Positions 51,304 to 63,753 of a stretch of DNA of 64,000 nt are shown in pieces. The stretch is from Xenopus tropicalis (lineage: Eukaryota > Chordata > Amphibia > Anura > Pipidae). The notes below the pieces were generated by a model. The model saw nothing but the letters and a program-made list of their open reading frames with translations. It searched no databases and was not told the DNA's origin. The stretch spans positions 66,762,764 to 66,826,763 of the forward strand of contig NC_030683.2 of NCBI RefSeq assembly GCF_000004195.4, read 5' to 3'. The position numbers and the translations under genes are program-made. The stretch's first letter is position 1, and every line of letters starts with the position of its first letter.

Positions 51304-52565
51304 TATACTCACAGTAGACAAATTAAATAAAAATATAATATATACTTTACGAATTGCCATTGAATACCACTGTCTACATATGGCACACATGAGCATACCC
51401 AAACCACATTTTTAAAGTGCTTGAAACTTCACCCCATAGATTTGCACTGAAATTCCCTGCCAAATAAATGAAATATGTGCTTAGAAAAGGGTACTGATGC
51501 CCAAGTGAAGCATACCTAACTGAACAAAAATAGACATAGGCGGCATAGTCTACATATCTTTTTATAAAAAACATACTCTGTAATGATAAAAAAATAACAA
51601 CATATAACAGTTGAATAATTTATTAAAATAATAAATCATGTGCCCTTTCAAACAAAGTGTTTGCTATTACTGATCTGAGGAATTAATAGAGTGTATTTCA
51701 GTTTCACCTTTCTGTAAGAAAGTAGGTCACCTCTTCTATGAAATGACCTAATCTATAACAACAACAAAAACAACAAGCCCAGTTCACTATTTTACACTAT
51801 TGCTTAAATCAATAGATTTTAGGTTCTGTGTCTGGTCTTTAACTATTTATCCTTCTGGGATTAATCTTCTACTTTTTCTGGTTTCTAATATTTCTATTAA
51901 ACCTCTGAGGCATGCAATATACTGCTTTACTGCTGGTGTTTTCTCTCTTAGATAAAGTTGAGCAAGAAACTGCCTATTTTCCTATGATTCTGCTGTCCCA
52001 AATATTTCATTATACCATACCAAAATTAAACAAGCCTTACCTTGTACAAAATAATGACAGATGTAAAATATAATTGTTTTTCTTTCTTCATTTGTCATTC
52101 CTGCTTAAGATATTGCAGAATCTCAAAAAGAAGAAAATATGCTTAAAAAGAAATAGCTTTAGATAGACTTGGCATATATTTGCATCAGCATTCAGGTAAC
52201 TTCAAAAGAAAAATCAATACAAACTATCTTGTAGCGTGCATTCTGAAAGATCTAAGCAAGAATAATACATTGCTTTTAAGTGTAATAAGATCAGGCTTTG
52301 ACTGTGTAACAAAATCCCAGGTAATTTTTATGGCTAGTGAAAGCAAGTAACCTTTATACCAGAACGTAAATGAGAAAACAACCTGATCGTTTTACCTCTG
52401 AGTACTCTATCTTCAGACATTAGATATGCCCCAATACTGCCAATTAATCTGAATTATTGATTACAGCTAAACTGATATGTGGTGTTACATGCAAAGTAAA
52501 AAAATGAAATAGCATGGTATCAGATTTATGCATGATGTCACATATTTATATTGAAGCATATATAC
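50731..52565. other. Unassigned A+T-rich DNA
   Basis: Contains a (ta)n tract at about 51266-51308. No gene, exon or named repeat seen. Confidence 0.4.
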
Positions 52566-52576
52566 TTCCTAACTAG

Positions 52577-52636
<60 letters not shown>

Positions 52637-52648
52637 CTAGTTAGGAAA
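52566..52648. repeat. (TA)n flanked by inverted arms
   Basis: About 28 ta units lie between ttcctaactagcctata and its exact complement tataggctagttaggaa. The whole 83 bases is one palindrome. Confidence 0.92.
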
Positions 52649-53919
52649 CTCACATCAGGCAGCAGCTCCCCACAAGTTACCAAGGGCGCCCAAAATCCAG
52701 AACTGTAAATTTGGCGGAAACTAGGAATATTGCATCAATGCAAAGCCTGCCTTATGGCGGCTCAGGGCATTGAATTGCCCCTGTGTATATAAATATATAT
52801 GTATATAGGTGAGTAAGAAAAGGTGCAATTCAGCATAGCCATTTGCTACAGGCTTTAAGATACATACCAAAGATGCTGTGCACACCTCTTAATAAGAAAA
52901 GCTTGTATTAGTGATGTGTTAAAAACACAGAAAATACTGGCATCATTAAAACATTCTTACAATGTTTCTAGGCTTGTATCATGACATGTATAATGGTAAA
53001 GCTATTTAAAGCTTTACCAAAGCATCCTAAAAACATCATCCTTGAATTTAAAAAAATCTGTAATTTATTACTAAATTAATTAGACAGATGCAAGCTTCTG
53101 ATTGTGATGGCAATGGGCTAATAATGCCAATAAAGGTGTCTTTAGTGAAGTGTAATTAGGCATGATGTAGAAGGGAAAGGAAACCAACACACAAAAAAAA
53201 CTGTGAATCAGAAACTGTTTGTTAGGAAAAACCCCATATAAAGTATCAAAACATATTAGCTAGATCTGCTTTTTCAACCTTTTTGTTCCTAATATTTCTG
53301 ATGTAGAACTACCTTTATAAAAAGTCATTGATATTACTTACACTAAGGTAATGTTGTCAAGGATGTTGAAAGGCTGGGATTTAAGAACAATTTTAGTATT
53401 TTGACAAAAGCTCCATTACTATATCAACAATATGTTAAACATTTTTCACTTTTTGAAATTACTCAGGTTTTTTTAAGCAGTAATTCCAGCTAAAAATATC
53501 AAACTAATACAGACTAATACCTTGATGGTATTCTTTCCAAGTGAGAAAAAAGAGAGACACCTTCAATAAGAAAAACTGTTGTGGCAGGAAGTCATTCATG
53601 GGAGTCTAAGAAAATTAACAATTATTGTGCATTATTGCCCTTCGTGTTAACCACATCTTGATTGAAGGTCTCTGACACCTTCTTATAAATCAATAATGAA
53701 AGGCATCTAATGGAAAAATCCTATGGATTAATGTATGTAAACAGAACTCAAGCCATAGTTTAAAACAAAAAAAGCTGTGTATAATAAAAAGAAGTGACAC
53801 CACAAGTCATCACTAGCTTTAGCCCTTTCTGGGACCATTACTTGTCTTTGGACAGTATTCTCTTAATCTGGTTTTGTCTGAAATTCCATATAGTAATTCT
53901 TCCTGTCTTACACAGACAT
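52649..53919. other. Unassigned A+T-rich DNA
   Basis: No feature recognised beyond scattered short A/T runs. Confidence 0.35.
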
Positions 53920-54072
53920 TAAGGGTAATATTTATTAACATTAGAGATAAACATCATTGGTAATTGCCCGTAGCAGCCATTCAGCAATTAAATTTAAACG
54001 ATCACTTACAAGTTAGACACAAGCAAAGATCTGATTGGTTGCTATGGGTGATGTTAATAAATATGCCCCTAA
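53920..54072. mobile_element. MITE with AAGGGTAATATTTATTAACATT ends
   Basis: Left taagggtaatatttattaac, right gttaataaatatgcccctaa. Contains 'gatctgattggttgctatgg'. Related in design to 43878-44050. Confidence 0.78.
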
Positions 54073-54309
54073 ATGTTTACATTATGTAGAAAATTTTTAT
54101 TCACATAAGGAAGCCCTGAAGCTATAAACGCGGGGGATGCACGACAAAGGATTCGAATGACCAGCAGCCAGATTACACTGGTTTATGTTTAAAGATTGGA
54201 AAAATCAGATGCAGCTGTGATTGGGTGAGAAGCAGTAAGTTAAGGAGGGGGAAAGCTGGGCCTGGGGGTGGAGAAAGATAGGGATATGATGTCACAAAAG
54301 GAATTCACT

Positions 54310-55900
54310 TCCTGTCTTCTGAACAGGTAGAATCATGAGGCAGAGCTTTCTCTGTAATATAATGTTATTAGCTGCAGTATATACACACTAACTCCTCACT
54401 ATACTGCTGGCTTTGGGGGTAGAACTATTTGGGCAGGCTGTTTGTTAGGCTCTTGCTGTTTGTTTGCAGTTTTACAGCAGTTAATCTCACCGTAGTCACT
54501 CAGGCAGCATGGAAGTCAGCCTGGGCCCAAAAATGTACCCTCTCTTTTAAACAGGAATCCAGGCTGGGACATTGAGCTGCAGCTACTCATTACAGTATAC
54601 AGAGAACTATAGTTGGAGTATACAGAGAGCTGTAGTTGGAGTATACAGAGAGCTGTAGTTGGAGTATACAGAGAGCTGTAGTTGGAGTATACAGAGAGCT
54701 ATAGTTGGAGTATACAGAGAGCTATAGTTGAGTATACGGAGAGCTGTATTTGGAGTATACAGAGAGCTATAGTTGAGCATACAGAGAGCTGTAGTTGGAG
54801 TATACAGAGCTGTAGTTGGAGTATACAGAGCTGTAGTGGGAGTATACAGAGAGCTGTAGTTGGAGTATACAGAGAGCTATAGTTGTAGTATACAGAGAGC
54901 TGTAGTTGGAGTATACAGAGAGCTGTAGTTGGAGTATACAGAGAGCTTCAGTCAGAGTATACAGAGAGCTGTAGTTGGAGTATACAGAAAGCTGTAGTTG
55001 GAGTATACAGAGAGCTGTAGTTGGAGTATACAGAGAGCTATAGTTGGAGTATACAGAGAGAGCTGTAGTTGGAGGTGGGGCTCAGTTGGTAATAAGGCAA
55101 AGCCTGAATTAAGTAACTTTCCTGGGCTTTGTTTTACTAACACTACGTATTATACAGTAGTTCTATAGATATAATCATTTCATTCAGCAGCCTGCTGTCA
55201 GAGTTTGACCTCTAAATTTACTGGGCCTTATCCAGTTGCGGATGTCATCTATCTATATATTATTAACCCATGCAGAACCTGCCAGATAGCCATCTAGTTA
55301 TTTGGACAACATTCCTGTAGAGGCTACACTTTGTCACTCAGGCTGTGTACCTAGGGCAGAAGTAGTTCTAGTGTGTTTCGGCACACACACACATATATAT
55401 GTGAGGGAGGAGGGGATTACAGTACAATTGCCCCTGTGAGTGTATCATGGACCATGTACACACCTCTCTCTTTTACATAATGTTATTAGTTGCAGTATAT
55501 ACAAATTTACTCCTCATTATACTACTAGCATTGGGGGTAGAACTATTTGGGCAGGCTGCTCAATAGCCGTTTCCTTGTTGTTGTTACAGCAGTTAATTGC
55601 ACTGTAGTCACTCGGGCAGCAGGGGAGTCAGCCTGGGTCCAAAAAGGCATCCTCTCTATTAAATATAGAAATCCAGGCTGCGACACTGAGCTGCTGCTAC
55701 TGCAACTCATCAGAGTACACAGAGAGCAGTAGTTTGAGTTTACAGAGAGGAGCTTAGTCAGGAAGAGGGCAAAGCCTGAATACAGTAACTTTCCCAGGCT
55801 TTGGTTTAAGATGTCTGTACATTGCATGGTATTTCTATAGATATAGTTCTCGATTTAGCAGCCTTTAGTAGGATCCTTACCTCTAATTTATTGAGTCACA
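54310..55900. repeat. Tandem duplication (about 1.1 kb offset) containing minisatellite
   Basis: 54350-54600 and 55472-55720 share long blocks ('gggggtagaactatttgggc', 'cagtcagcctggg'-like text), and 55080-55215 matches 55745-55880 ('aaagcctgaat...taactttcc', 'tttctatagatata'). The minisatellite lies between the two blocks in the first copy. A pair of LTRs or a local duplication are both possible. Confidence 0.7.
54595..55075. repeat. 24-bp minisatellite
   Basis: About 20 units of gtatacagagagctgtagtt + ggag, with some 18-23-bp variants. 24 is a multiple of 3, so frames stay open and give repetitive ORFs on both strands. The second member of the duplication has only two degenerate units at about 55713-55750. 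Confidence 0.95.
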
Positions 55901-56769
55901 GATTTCAGGTCATGCTCAGAGGACAATCCGCTGCTACTGCAGACAGAACCTACATATAGTATGTCATATACCTACATATAGTAATCCTCTATTAGTACAA
56001 CTAGTAGGAGTCCAGATACCGATGGGTAAGTATAAAAAACAGAGCCTGCCTATTGTAGCTTAGTTGGGATGCAACCGACTGTTAGCGAGGCAGGTGCTTG
56101 ATGGGCTTGGGTCCCGCAGGAGTGTTGACAATTGGCTGCCTGGTTACACTTGCCCACCCAACCCCTAACGGTTGGGTGGCTGGCATGCCAGGTAGTCCAT
56201 GAAGGCGGATGGTGGTTGATTACTGGCAAGCATTCCCTCTGAAAAAAGGTTTGTATAAGAAAACCACAGCGCCTGTGAAAATACCAAACGCTTAGCACAA
56301 TGTTGCTTGCAGTTTCAGGGCACTCAGCTTGCAATTGGGGGGTAGATACAATTTCACCATATCTGTGCAATTATATAGAATTAGCAACCCCAAGATTATA
56401 TGATAGAGGCCTGCTTACTGTAGCTTCCATTTGCGCGGGGGGAAGTAGACATAGGTTTATTGTGTGTATATGTGTATGTATATATATATATATATGTATG
56501 TATATATATGTATATTTAAGCTGATCACATAGCTCCCTGGCACAATGCTAGCCTTTAATTCATAGAACTTATTTTTAAAATTTTCTGGGCAGAAAGCAGT
56601 TCCCCACTGTCCGTATATGATTTGATCACCTGGGGGGAGGGCGATCAAGGAGTAAGCATACAAGCAGGCAAGAAACTAATAGCTCCCATTCTCGACAAGA
56701 TTATTATTTCTTTCTTTCTGTGGCTAGTTGTCACTACAGTGACTATAATATCAAAGCCTAAGAAAAAGT

Positions 56770-57790
56770 GGTTGGTTGGCCTTTTCCCTTAGCTGGGCCC
56801 TTATGAGCTAGGCTTGCAAGGTTGGATGGAGGTCTCTGCACAAAGGGATGGGCTGTGGCAAAAAGCACAGTAGTCTGTATGGGAGCAGCAACAGGAGCAG
56901 TTTGGCCTTACCCTCAAAGCTGGGCATTCACAACGTGGAAGGGCTGCTACGGAAGCAGCATGGTGGAGTGGTTGGTTGGCCTTACCCTCAGAGCTGCGGT
57001 AGTGTGTACAGGAGCAGCGAGTGTACGGGAGCAGCAACAGGAGCAGTTTGGCCTTACCCTCGGAACTGGGGTCTCTGAGCTGGGTCTCCACATGCATAGA
57101 ACGGCTGCTACGGAAGCAGCGTGGTGGAGTGGTTAGTTGGCCTTACACTCAGAGCTGGGGTAGAGTTACGGGAGCAGCGAGTGTACGGGAGCAGCAAGTG
57201 TACGGGAGCAGCGATAGGAGCAGTTTGACCTTTTCCTCGAAGCTGGGCATCCACAACGTGGAAGGGCTGCTATGAAAGCAGCATGGTGGAGTGGTTGGTA
57301 GGCCTTACCCTCAGAGCTGGGTCTCCATATGTGTGGAAGGGCTGCTACGGAAGCAGCATGGTGGAGTGGTTGGTTGGCCTTACCCTCAGAGCTGGGGTCT
57401 CTGAGCTGGGTCTCCACATGTGTGGAAGGGCTGCTATGGAAGCAGCATGGTGGAGTTGTGGTTGGCCTTACCCTCAGAGCTGGGGTCTCTGAGCTGGGTC
57501 TCCACATGTGTGGAAGGGCTGCTATGGAAGCAGCATGGTGGAGTGGTGGTTGGCTTTACCCTCAGAGCTGGGGTCTCTGAGCTGGGTCTTCACAGTATGG
57601 ATGGGCAGCTACTGGACCAGTATGGCAAAGTGGTTGGATGACCTTACCCTCTGAGCTAGGCAAGTACAGCCGGAGGGAGGTCTCCACAGAGAGGACAGGC
57701 AGCTATGGAGCAGCTTGGTAAGTGGTTGGTTGATCTTACCCTCTGAGCTAGGCGTGTACAGCTGGAGGGCATGGTAAGTGGTTGGTTGAC
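56770..57790. repeat. 88-bp minisatellite
   Basis: Units built from 'ttggccttaccctcagagct', 'gggtctccacatgtgtggaa' and 'gggctgctatggaagcagca'. Spacing of 'tctccacatg' is 88-89 bases in the regular part (57322-57590). Earlier units vary and carry extra 'gtgtacgggagcagc' inserts. ORFs of 70-113 codons on both strands are a by-product. Confidence 0.92.
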
Positions 57791-58344
57791 TTGTGCTCCA
57801 TTGTTATTAATAGAAGTGCAAGTTTGGTATCCAGGATGGAATCAGATTGCCTTTGAAAAGCCGTGTTTGCATCCTAGTCTACCACATGGGCAGAATACAT
57901 GGTAATTTGCAGCAAAATAATGCTACAAATTTTTAGTCTCTTGGCCAATAGAATGCTCCAGTGGTTTTTGTTTTTTATGCTCATCAAATCCTCTAGTTGA
58001 GAACTATTTGGGCTGATATGCCAGGCATCCTAGTGGGAAGTTTTGCTTTGCTGTAACGTGTCCAAAAAATATACATCCATAGCTGGCCATGTTGGTAATT
58101 GCACATGGTCATGGATTTAAAGGTATTTCAATAAAGGAAAGTATTTATTTATGTTTTGCATACATATGATATTTAAAAAAAAAAATGTTTTATAACATAG
58201 TTATAAATTTATGGTGGGGACGAACCCAACTGAAGGTTTTCAGTTGGGCTCGTTGTGGCGGTAGGACCTTGCCAGAGTACTGCACAGGAAATTTTAGAAG
58301 AGGGAGAAAGGAGCTTCTCTCCTTTGACTGCACGGTGGGTTGAT

Positions 58345-58625
58345 TGATACAGACGCTACTACTGCTTGTGCTAAGTGACAGCCTGCTTGGATTTCCTATC
58401 ATCGAGGCACTGCAGATTCAGGACCGGCAGCAGGGCTGCTGAACTTCTCTCATGGTGGGAGATGCAGCTCCTGCTGGTAGCAGAGTTTGGGGCCATCCTC
58501 TCTGTAGGTAGAGGCAGCCTAATACTCAGTGGTGGATATAATGACATAGTGCTGATCTCAAGTCTTCAGTAAGGAACAGCAGAGCATAGTAGCGATCTCT
58601 TATGGAATTCTGGCTTTGAATATTG
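58345..58625. mobile_element. T2-type repeat, copy 2 (minus orientation)
   Basis: Reverse complement of 17870-18150, e.g. 'gacagcctgcttggatttcc' and 'gtggatataatgacatagtg'. Together the two show this is a dispersed repeat, not a gene. Confidence 0.75.
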
Positions 58626-59979
58626 CCTTGGGGTGAGGCTGGCAAGGTCCTATTTATTTGATAACATGTAAATAAATGCTGTGGCCTCTTTTTTACCCAT
58701 TTCCGGCTCCTGGTGTTTTATTAATGTATGTAACAATGGGGTTCAGAGGGATGGCTGAAGGCGAAGGGAAATTGAGGAGTCCCCTTGTCATGTACACAAC
58801 AATCACATGCAGCTTGTTTCTGTTTATGATTCTGAACGCAATAAAAATTTTAGAGCCTGCTACTTGCTTGTTTGTTTACAAATTATTCTCTTGGAAATCC
58901 TAGAATGCTTTATTCTTTAATACAAAATCACTTTGTGGAAGATTCAGATTAACATTTATTCAAAGCAAATGATGGCAGAGTTAATAAAAATAAAGAGCAT
59001 TACTAAATGGATAACAAACTGGACTGATACATCGTAGAGTTTTTGCCTCATAAGTACAAATTGTATTAATGTGTTTAGAACAGATTGTTGTTTTCTACAT
59101 TCTCTCTGTAACATAATGTAGGATGTACATTTATCCAGAAAATTCCCAAAATAGAACAAAAGAGCAAAACTTGACATTCACAATAAGCAGCATGTTACAT
59201 ATTTGCAGGGTGCACCTTTGAATTTATTTATAAAGAGGTAACCCATTGTAATTTTAAGATAATGATCTAAACATTTAGTCAAATGTGTATATTCAAAATA
59301 TAGCAAGCTGTAGACATATAACAGGTTGGTACATACAGAATCTGCCTTAATAAAATATATAACATCAATCAGCCCACCCCTTTAACCTTTAAGCATTTCT
59401 AAAAATATACATATACTTACCACAACACTTTCAGGTTAATGGCACGTGGAACATTTTGAGGTGCAACAAAATGCTATGGGATGTGTTCATTCAAGAAGCA
59501 GCTAGATATTGAAACATCACAATACCCCATTCTTTAAAGAATAGTTATAGTTATAGTCTTATAGTTAGCTTATAGCTACCTAAATATAGATTGTTCCCTC
59601 TCCACAAATCATTTAGTTTTTTGCTCTAATAAAAAGATTTGAAAAGGAGCAGGGCTTGCTGAAAAATTAACATTAACAGGGGGTGGATTAGGGGACATGG
59701 TTGGCTTTAACTTTGAGTGCCTAGAAAAACTGTAAAATATTGGATTTCTATATGAATTAAATAAAAGTGAGTGGAGGTCTGGTCAGAACATGAATGACTT
59801 TCCAGTTGTAGTTTAAAAAGGGGCATGTTAAGTAGTTGTCAAAATGCCTTAATGTCTATATTCACAAGTTGGTATTGAAAATTTATGTTTTTTAAGTTCT
59901 GCATTTGTTACAGCTAAAAAAAAAAAAATGGCACTTGTGCAAGGTGCATTGTAGTTTTATTACTGTATACTGTAGATAT
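58626..59979. other. Unassigned A+T-rich DNA
   Basis: No exon or named repeat identified. Confidence 0.35.
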
Positions 59980-60634
59980 AGAGCGATATTTATAGCATGA
60001 GTTAAAAATTTTTATTGCTTCTTATTTTTTGCGACTTAATGCACAATTCACTAAAAGGACAGATGTCATAATTAAGACGCAATGTTCTTTGCATTATTTA
60101 ACTCGCAATGAGTGTTTTTCTTGCATTAATTCCCGCCGCGTGCCTTATTTCCCACTGCGCGTGATATATTTCGCTGCTTGCTATATTAGCGCACGATTTT
60201 ACGCATGTAAACATTACTTTCCGAAAAACTACTTTTCTGAAAATTACCATTTCCCTGAAAATTGGAGGATGCATCACTCTAGGACCAACACATACTTGAA
60301 AAAATCCCACTGCAAAGTCCATGTTGTGTTGCCAAAAGCTCACGAACCACAATTTTCTTTAAGTACCGCCTACCCCAAGTAGGTGTTAGTTTTCGCAGAG
60401 ACTAATGCATTTAACGTTTCATATGTGTTTGTGAATCATGCGTTAGTATTATATCTATGCGAGAATTAACGCAATGCGAGGTAAATAACGCATGCGTTAT
60501 TGCGTTTTTTTCGCATGCAATATGCGTCTTAAAGCATGCAAAATTATTTGATGAATCAGTACTTATTTATCGCATGCTTTTTTATGCAAAAAAGCATGCA
60601 ATAAGCGTTATCGCACTTTAGTGAATCAGCCCCT
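59980..60634. mobile_element. Long palindromic MITE, copy B
   Basis: Right end tttagtgaatcagcccctat. Opposite orientation to copy A at 1-653. Both share the central block, whose translation contains SENYHFPENW and TYLKKS in each. Flanks are rich in gcatgc and gcgttat palindromes. No transposase domain. Confidence 0.8.
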
Positions 60635-62377
60635 ATATGTTTAGGCAAGAACATCGTTTCTGGGATGAAAGCTTTCCTACATCACTACTATTTCTGGGAC
60701 ATGGCCAAAAGGAGCCATTGTGGCCAAATCTTCCCACTATAACAAATGGACACAGACACATATTGGGAAGAAAAAGGCTACAACTTTATTAACATATCAA
60801 TTTTTTATATAAATTAACATATCAATTTTTAATATGCCAACTGCTGCGAGTAAAACAGGCACGAACAAACATAACTTAAAACAGGAGTCATAAGCAGCCG
60901 GGAGTTCAACCAAAGCCATGGGCAACCTCGGTCCCGTGACTAAACTTGTGGATCCACCAAAAACAGACCTGGACATGTACAAAAACCGCCAAATAAAGCT
61001 GTGACAATAAATTCATATCTGCAATATAAAAACCAATTAACATACATTGCATTAATATAACATAAATGCCAATGAACATTGAACAATCAAGGATGGGTGG
61101 GTGGGATGAAGCTGCAAGTCCCGGACCTCCCTGAGGCAAACTGGTTCAAACCAGTCCCCGTTCAGTCACCTTAACCCCAAGTAGCTGATTGCCCAATAAT
61201 CAAGTAATTACCTCACACCTGAACTAATGAGTCCCCATTGGTCCGCTGGCCATGGCCCACAGCCAGCTTAATACAGCAGGCTGCTGGGCAAACTTAACTT
61301 TCAAAAGATTGTTGTCTGTCAACTAATGGCCAGAACTTTGTCCAAATTGTTATTTTTCTGACTTTAATCCTACAGTTCAAATTTTATGCTCCTTCTCCCC
61401 ATTAAACAACACTTGAATTAATAATTTGTTGCAATGATTTATTATTTACTGTTTACTTATTAAAGGGGGAAGCATGGTAAAAAAAAAAAGTAATATTTTT
61501 CTGAAGGTGGGAACTCTGTGCTAGTTTGGAAAATGAAGCAGCATGTATGCATTCCCATCTACTTCACTGCCAATGGAATGGCATTTGGGAAGATTAGCTG
61601 CCTGTGGGCCTTTTAACCTTTGATCTGGTAGGAATAGCAATAGCCCCACATTATGGTCATACAAGATCTGCAAGATATAACTACAAAAAATATTTCTGAA
61701 AGTTAGGGTTATAGCTTGGTCTGAACAATAAAATAATGCTGTATAAGGGGGAAGAAGAATATATCAGAAGAAAAGTGAACAGTGATGCAAAAATGACAGA
61801 ATTACTAACATTCATTTATTGCTTACTCCTAAGTAGCACAGACAGCTTGTTCTCACTCAGACTTAAACACCAAGAAACTATTGTAGTTCATTCATAGCAG
61901 TAAGAAAAACATAGCAGCTGCAACCTGCCCTACTAAAATTGAGGTGTTTTACTTTTTATCTATTCTTTGTTTAGTCTTCTGTGAAATTGTTTTCCCGTTA
62001 TTGATTTATTTTATCATCATTTTTAGCAATATGATGTTATGGCTGTATAGTGAAAGGGAACTACTTGCTTTGTTCTTCATCATATAAACCAATAAGGCTT
62101 AAATTGCACACCTTTTTCTGCATGTGTAATATACACTGCCTTAACCTTGAGAGGGTTGGATATACCAAAGTAACACATTGGACCCCTGAATCCTATACCT
62201 AGCTTTGTAAGAGAACTGTGCACTGAAATTCTGTCACCCTGATTTATGTTGGATTGGAGTACTGTAGCACAGGAAGGCTTGTATCATGTGAGTGCATATG
62301 CTCTTTTACATTTTTAATAAATTAATAGCAATATTACGGTAGTGTATTCACCCCTTGTATGTTAATTTTTTAGAACT
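60635..62377. other. Unassigned, partly repetitive DNA
   Basis: A segment around 60770-61320 is less A+T-rich ('gtcccggacctccctgaggc', 'tggttcaaaccagtccccg') and may be part of a retroelement. No coding recognised. A weak copy of the 'gggaagattagctgcc' repeat is near 61590. Confidence 0.35.
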
Positions 62378-62840
62378 TTAAGGGATCCTGTCATGATTTT
62401 TATGGTGTATTTTTTATTTCTAAATTACACTGTTTACATAGCAAATTCACTCTAATGTTTAAAAAGTTATTCCTGAACCAACAAATGTTTTTTGTTGTTG
62501 TAATATAAGTGTGTAAGCAGCCACCCCAGTGCATTGTGCCTGCACTACATATTATAACTGCTTTCAGATAACCTCTTGTTTTTCCTACTCAGTGTAACTG
62601 GAAGAATCCCAAGCTGTACTTGGATTTTTTACTTAAGAGTATCTTCCACTTTTAACAATACAGGTGCCAGGGAGCTGCTATCTTGCTATTTTCCTATTGT
62701 TCTCCTGATCGACTGCTTGGGGGGGGGGGGGGGGGGGAGGTAGGGGAGTGATATCACTCCAGCTTGCAATGCTATTGTAAAGTGTGATTGAAGTTTATCA
62801 GAGCACAAGTCACATGGCTGTGGCACCCTGGGTGCTGGAT
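62378..62840. mobile_element. Probable T2-type MITE
   Basis: Starts ttaagggatcctgtcatgat and shares 'gtgatatcactccagcttgc' with 10464-10548. Contains a run of about 20 G at 62718-62737. Right end not resolved. Confidence 0.5.
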
Positions 62841-63452
62841 GGTTTGGTGGCACTGCCAGTGACATAGAGTTATGTGTTATAAATTGGATAAAAACCAATA
62901 AAAATTTGCCGGATGTTGATGTTATTAATAGGGCAGAAAGATAAACATTTAGAAAGGCCAGTATTTTTTACAAAAAAATGGTGGCAACCTTAGCTGCGAA
63001 GTTAAAAAAAGAAAAAAAATGCTTTTTTAACTGAAAAAGTCAATTATTTTTTTTACTAACAAACTAACATTAGCATTCAGACTTTAGGCCTATTAGTTAT
63101 TAATGCTGTATGTGGCACCTCCCTATATTCAAATATTACCCTCCGCGTATGGGTGAACATTGTTTTGCATTATTTTGTGTCATTGTTAGAGATACATTTA
63201 TTGCAGGTCATAATATGGGTTCATTATGGAGGGGATGTATTAAATGGTAGAATTTGAATTGTTGTATTTTGTGTAGCCACTTTATATCCAGAAGCACTGC
63301 TTCCTATAGTCTTTTATTTACATAAAATAAATAACCATTTGACAATAAAATGTCAGTATAGCAGGTTAATTGATAGCAGGTAAATTTTTTTAGGTAAGGT
63401 ATTTTGTATGTGCACATTATGTACTAATCCAATTTACCTCAAGAAATAATAT

Positions 63453-63753
63453 TTAAAGGACAAGGAAAGGCAAAGTCACCTGGGCTGGTGCCCCTTCCTG
63501 CTTCGTTTAGCTGCGACTATGTGATAGGTGCATGCGCAGTAGAGTGAGAAGCCGACTTCTCTGTTAAAGTTCGGCCTCTCACTCTACTGCGCTCGCGAAC
63601 CAGGAAGAAGTAAGCGCTGCAGCTACCCCGGGCTGGTGCTGTTCTCTCCCAACAGGGGCACCAGCCTGGGGTAAAAGGAAGGCGATTAAAGTCACTTGGG
63701 GGTGCCTAACATTTTTGCACCCCCAAGTGACTTTGCCTTTCCTTGTCCTTTAA
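63453..63753. mobile_element. T2-family MITE with long inverted ends
   Basis: Left ttaaaggacaaggaaaggca-aagtcac, right the complement with TTAA at both borders. Inside are two further inverted pairs: gcgcagtagagtgagaagcc/ctcactctactgcgc and ccgggctggtgc/gcaccagcctgggg. 301 bp. Confidence 0.9.

Noticed and set aside
54595..55075. CRISPR-like regular repeat array
   Set aside because: Units are contiguous without unique spacers, and the DNA is clearly vertebrate.
54682..55143. Repetitive ORFs with SIQRAIVE / LYTPT patterns
   Set aside because: Translations of the 24-bp minisatellite, open only because 24 is a multiple of 3.
56801..57641. Several ORFs with WRAAMEAAWWSG or LRDPSSEGKANQ repeats
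   Set aside because: Both strands of the 88-bp minisatellite stay open; no start context, domain or splice evidence.
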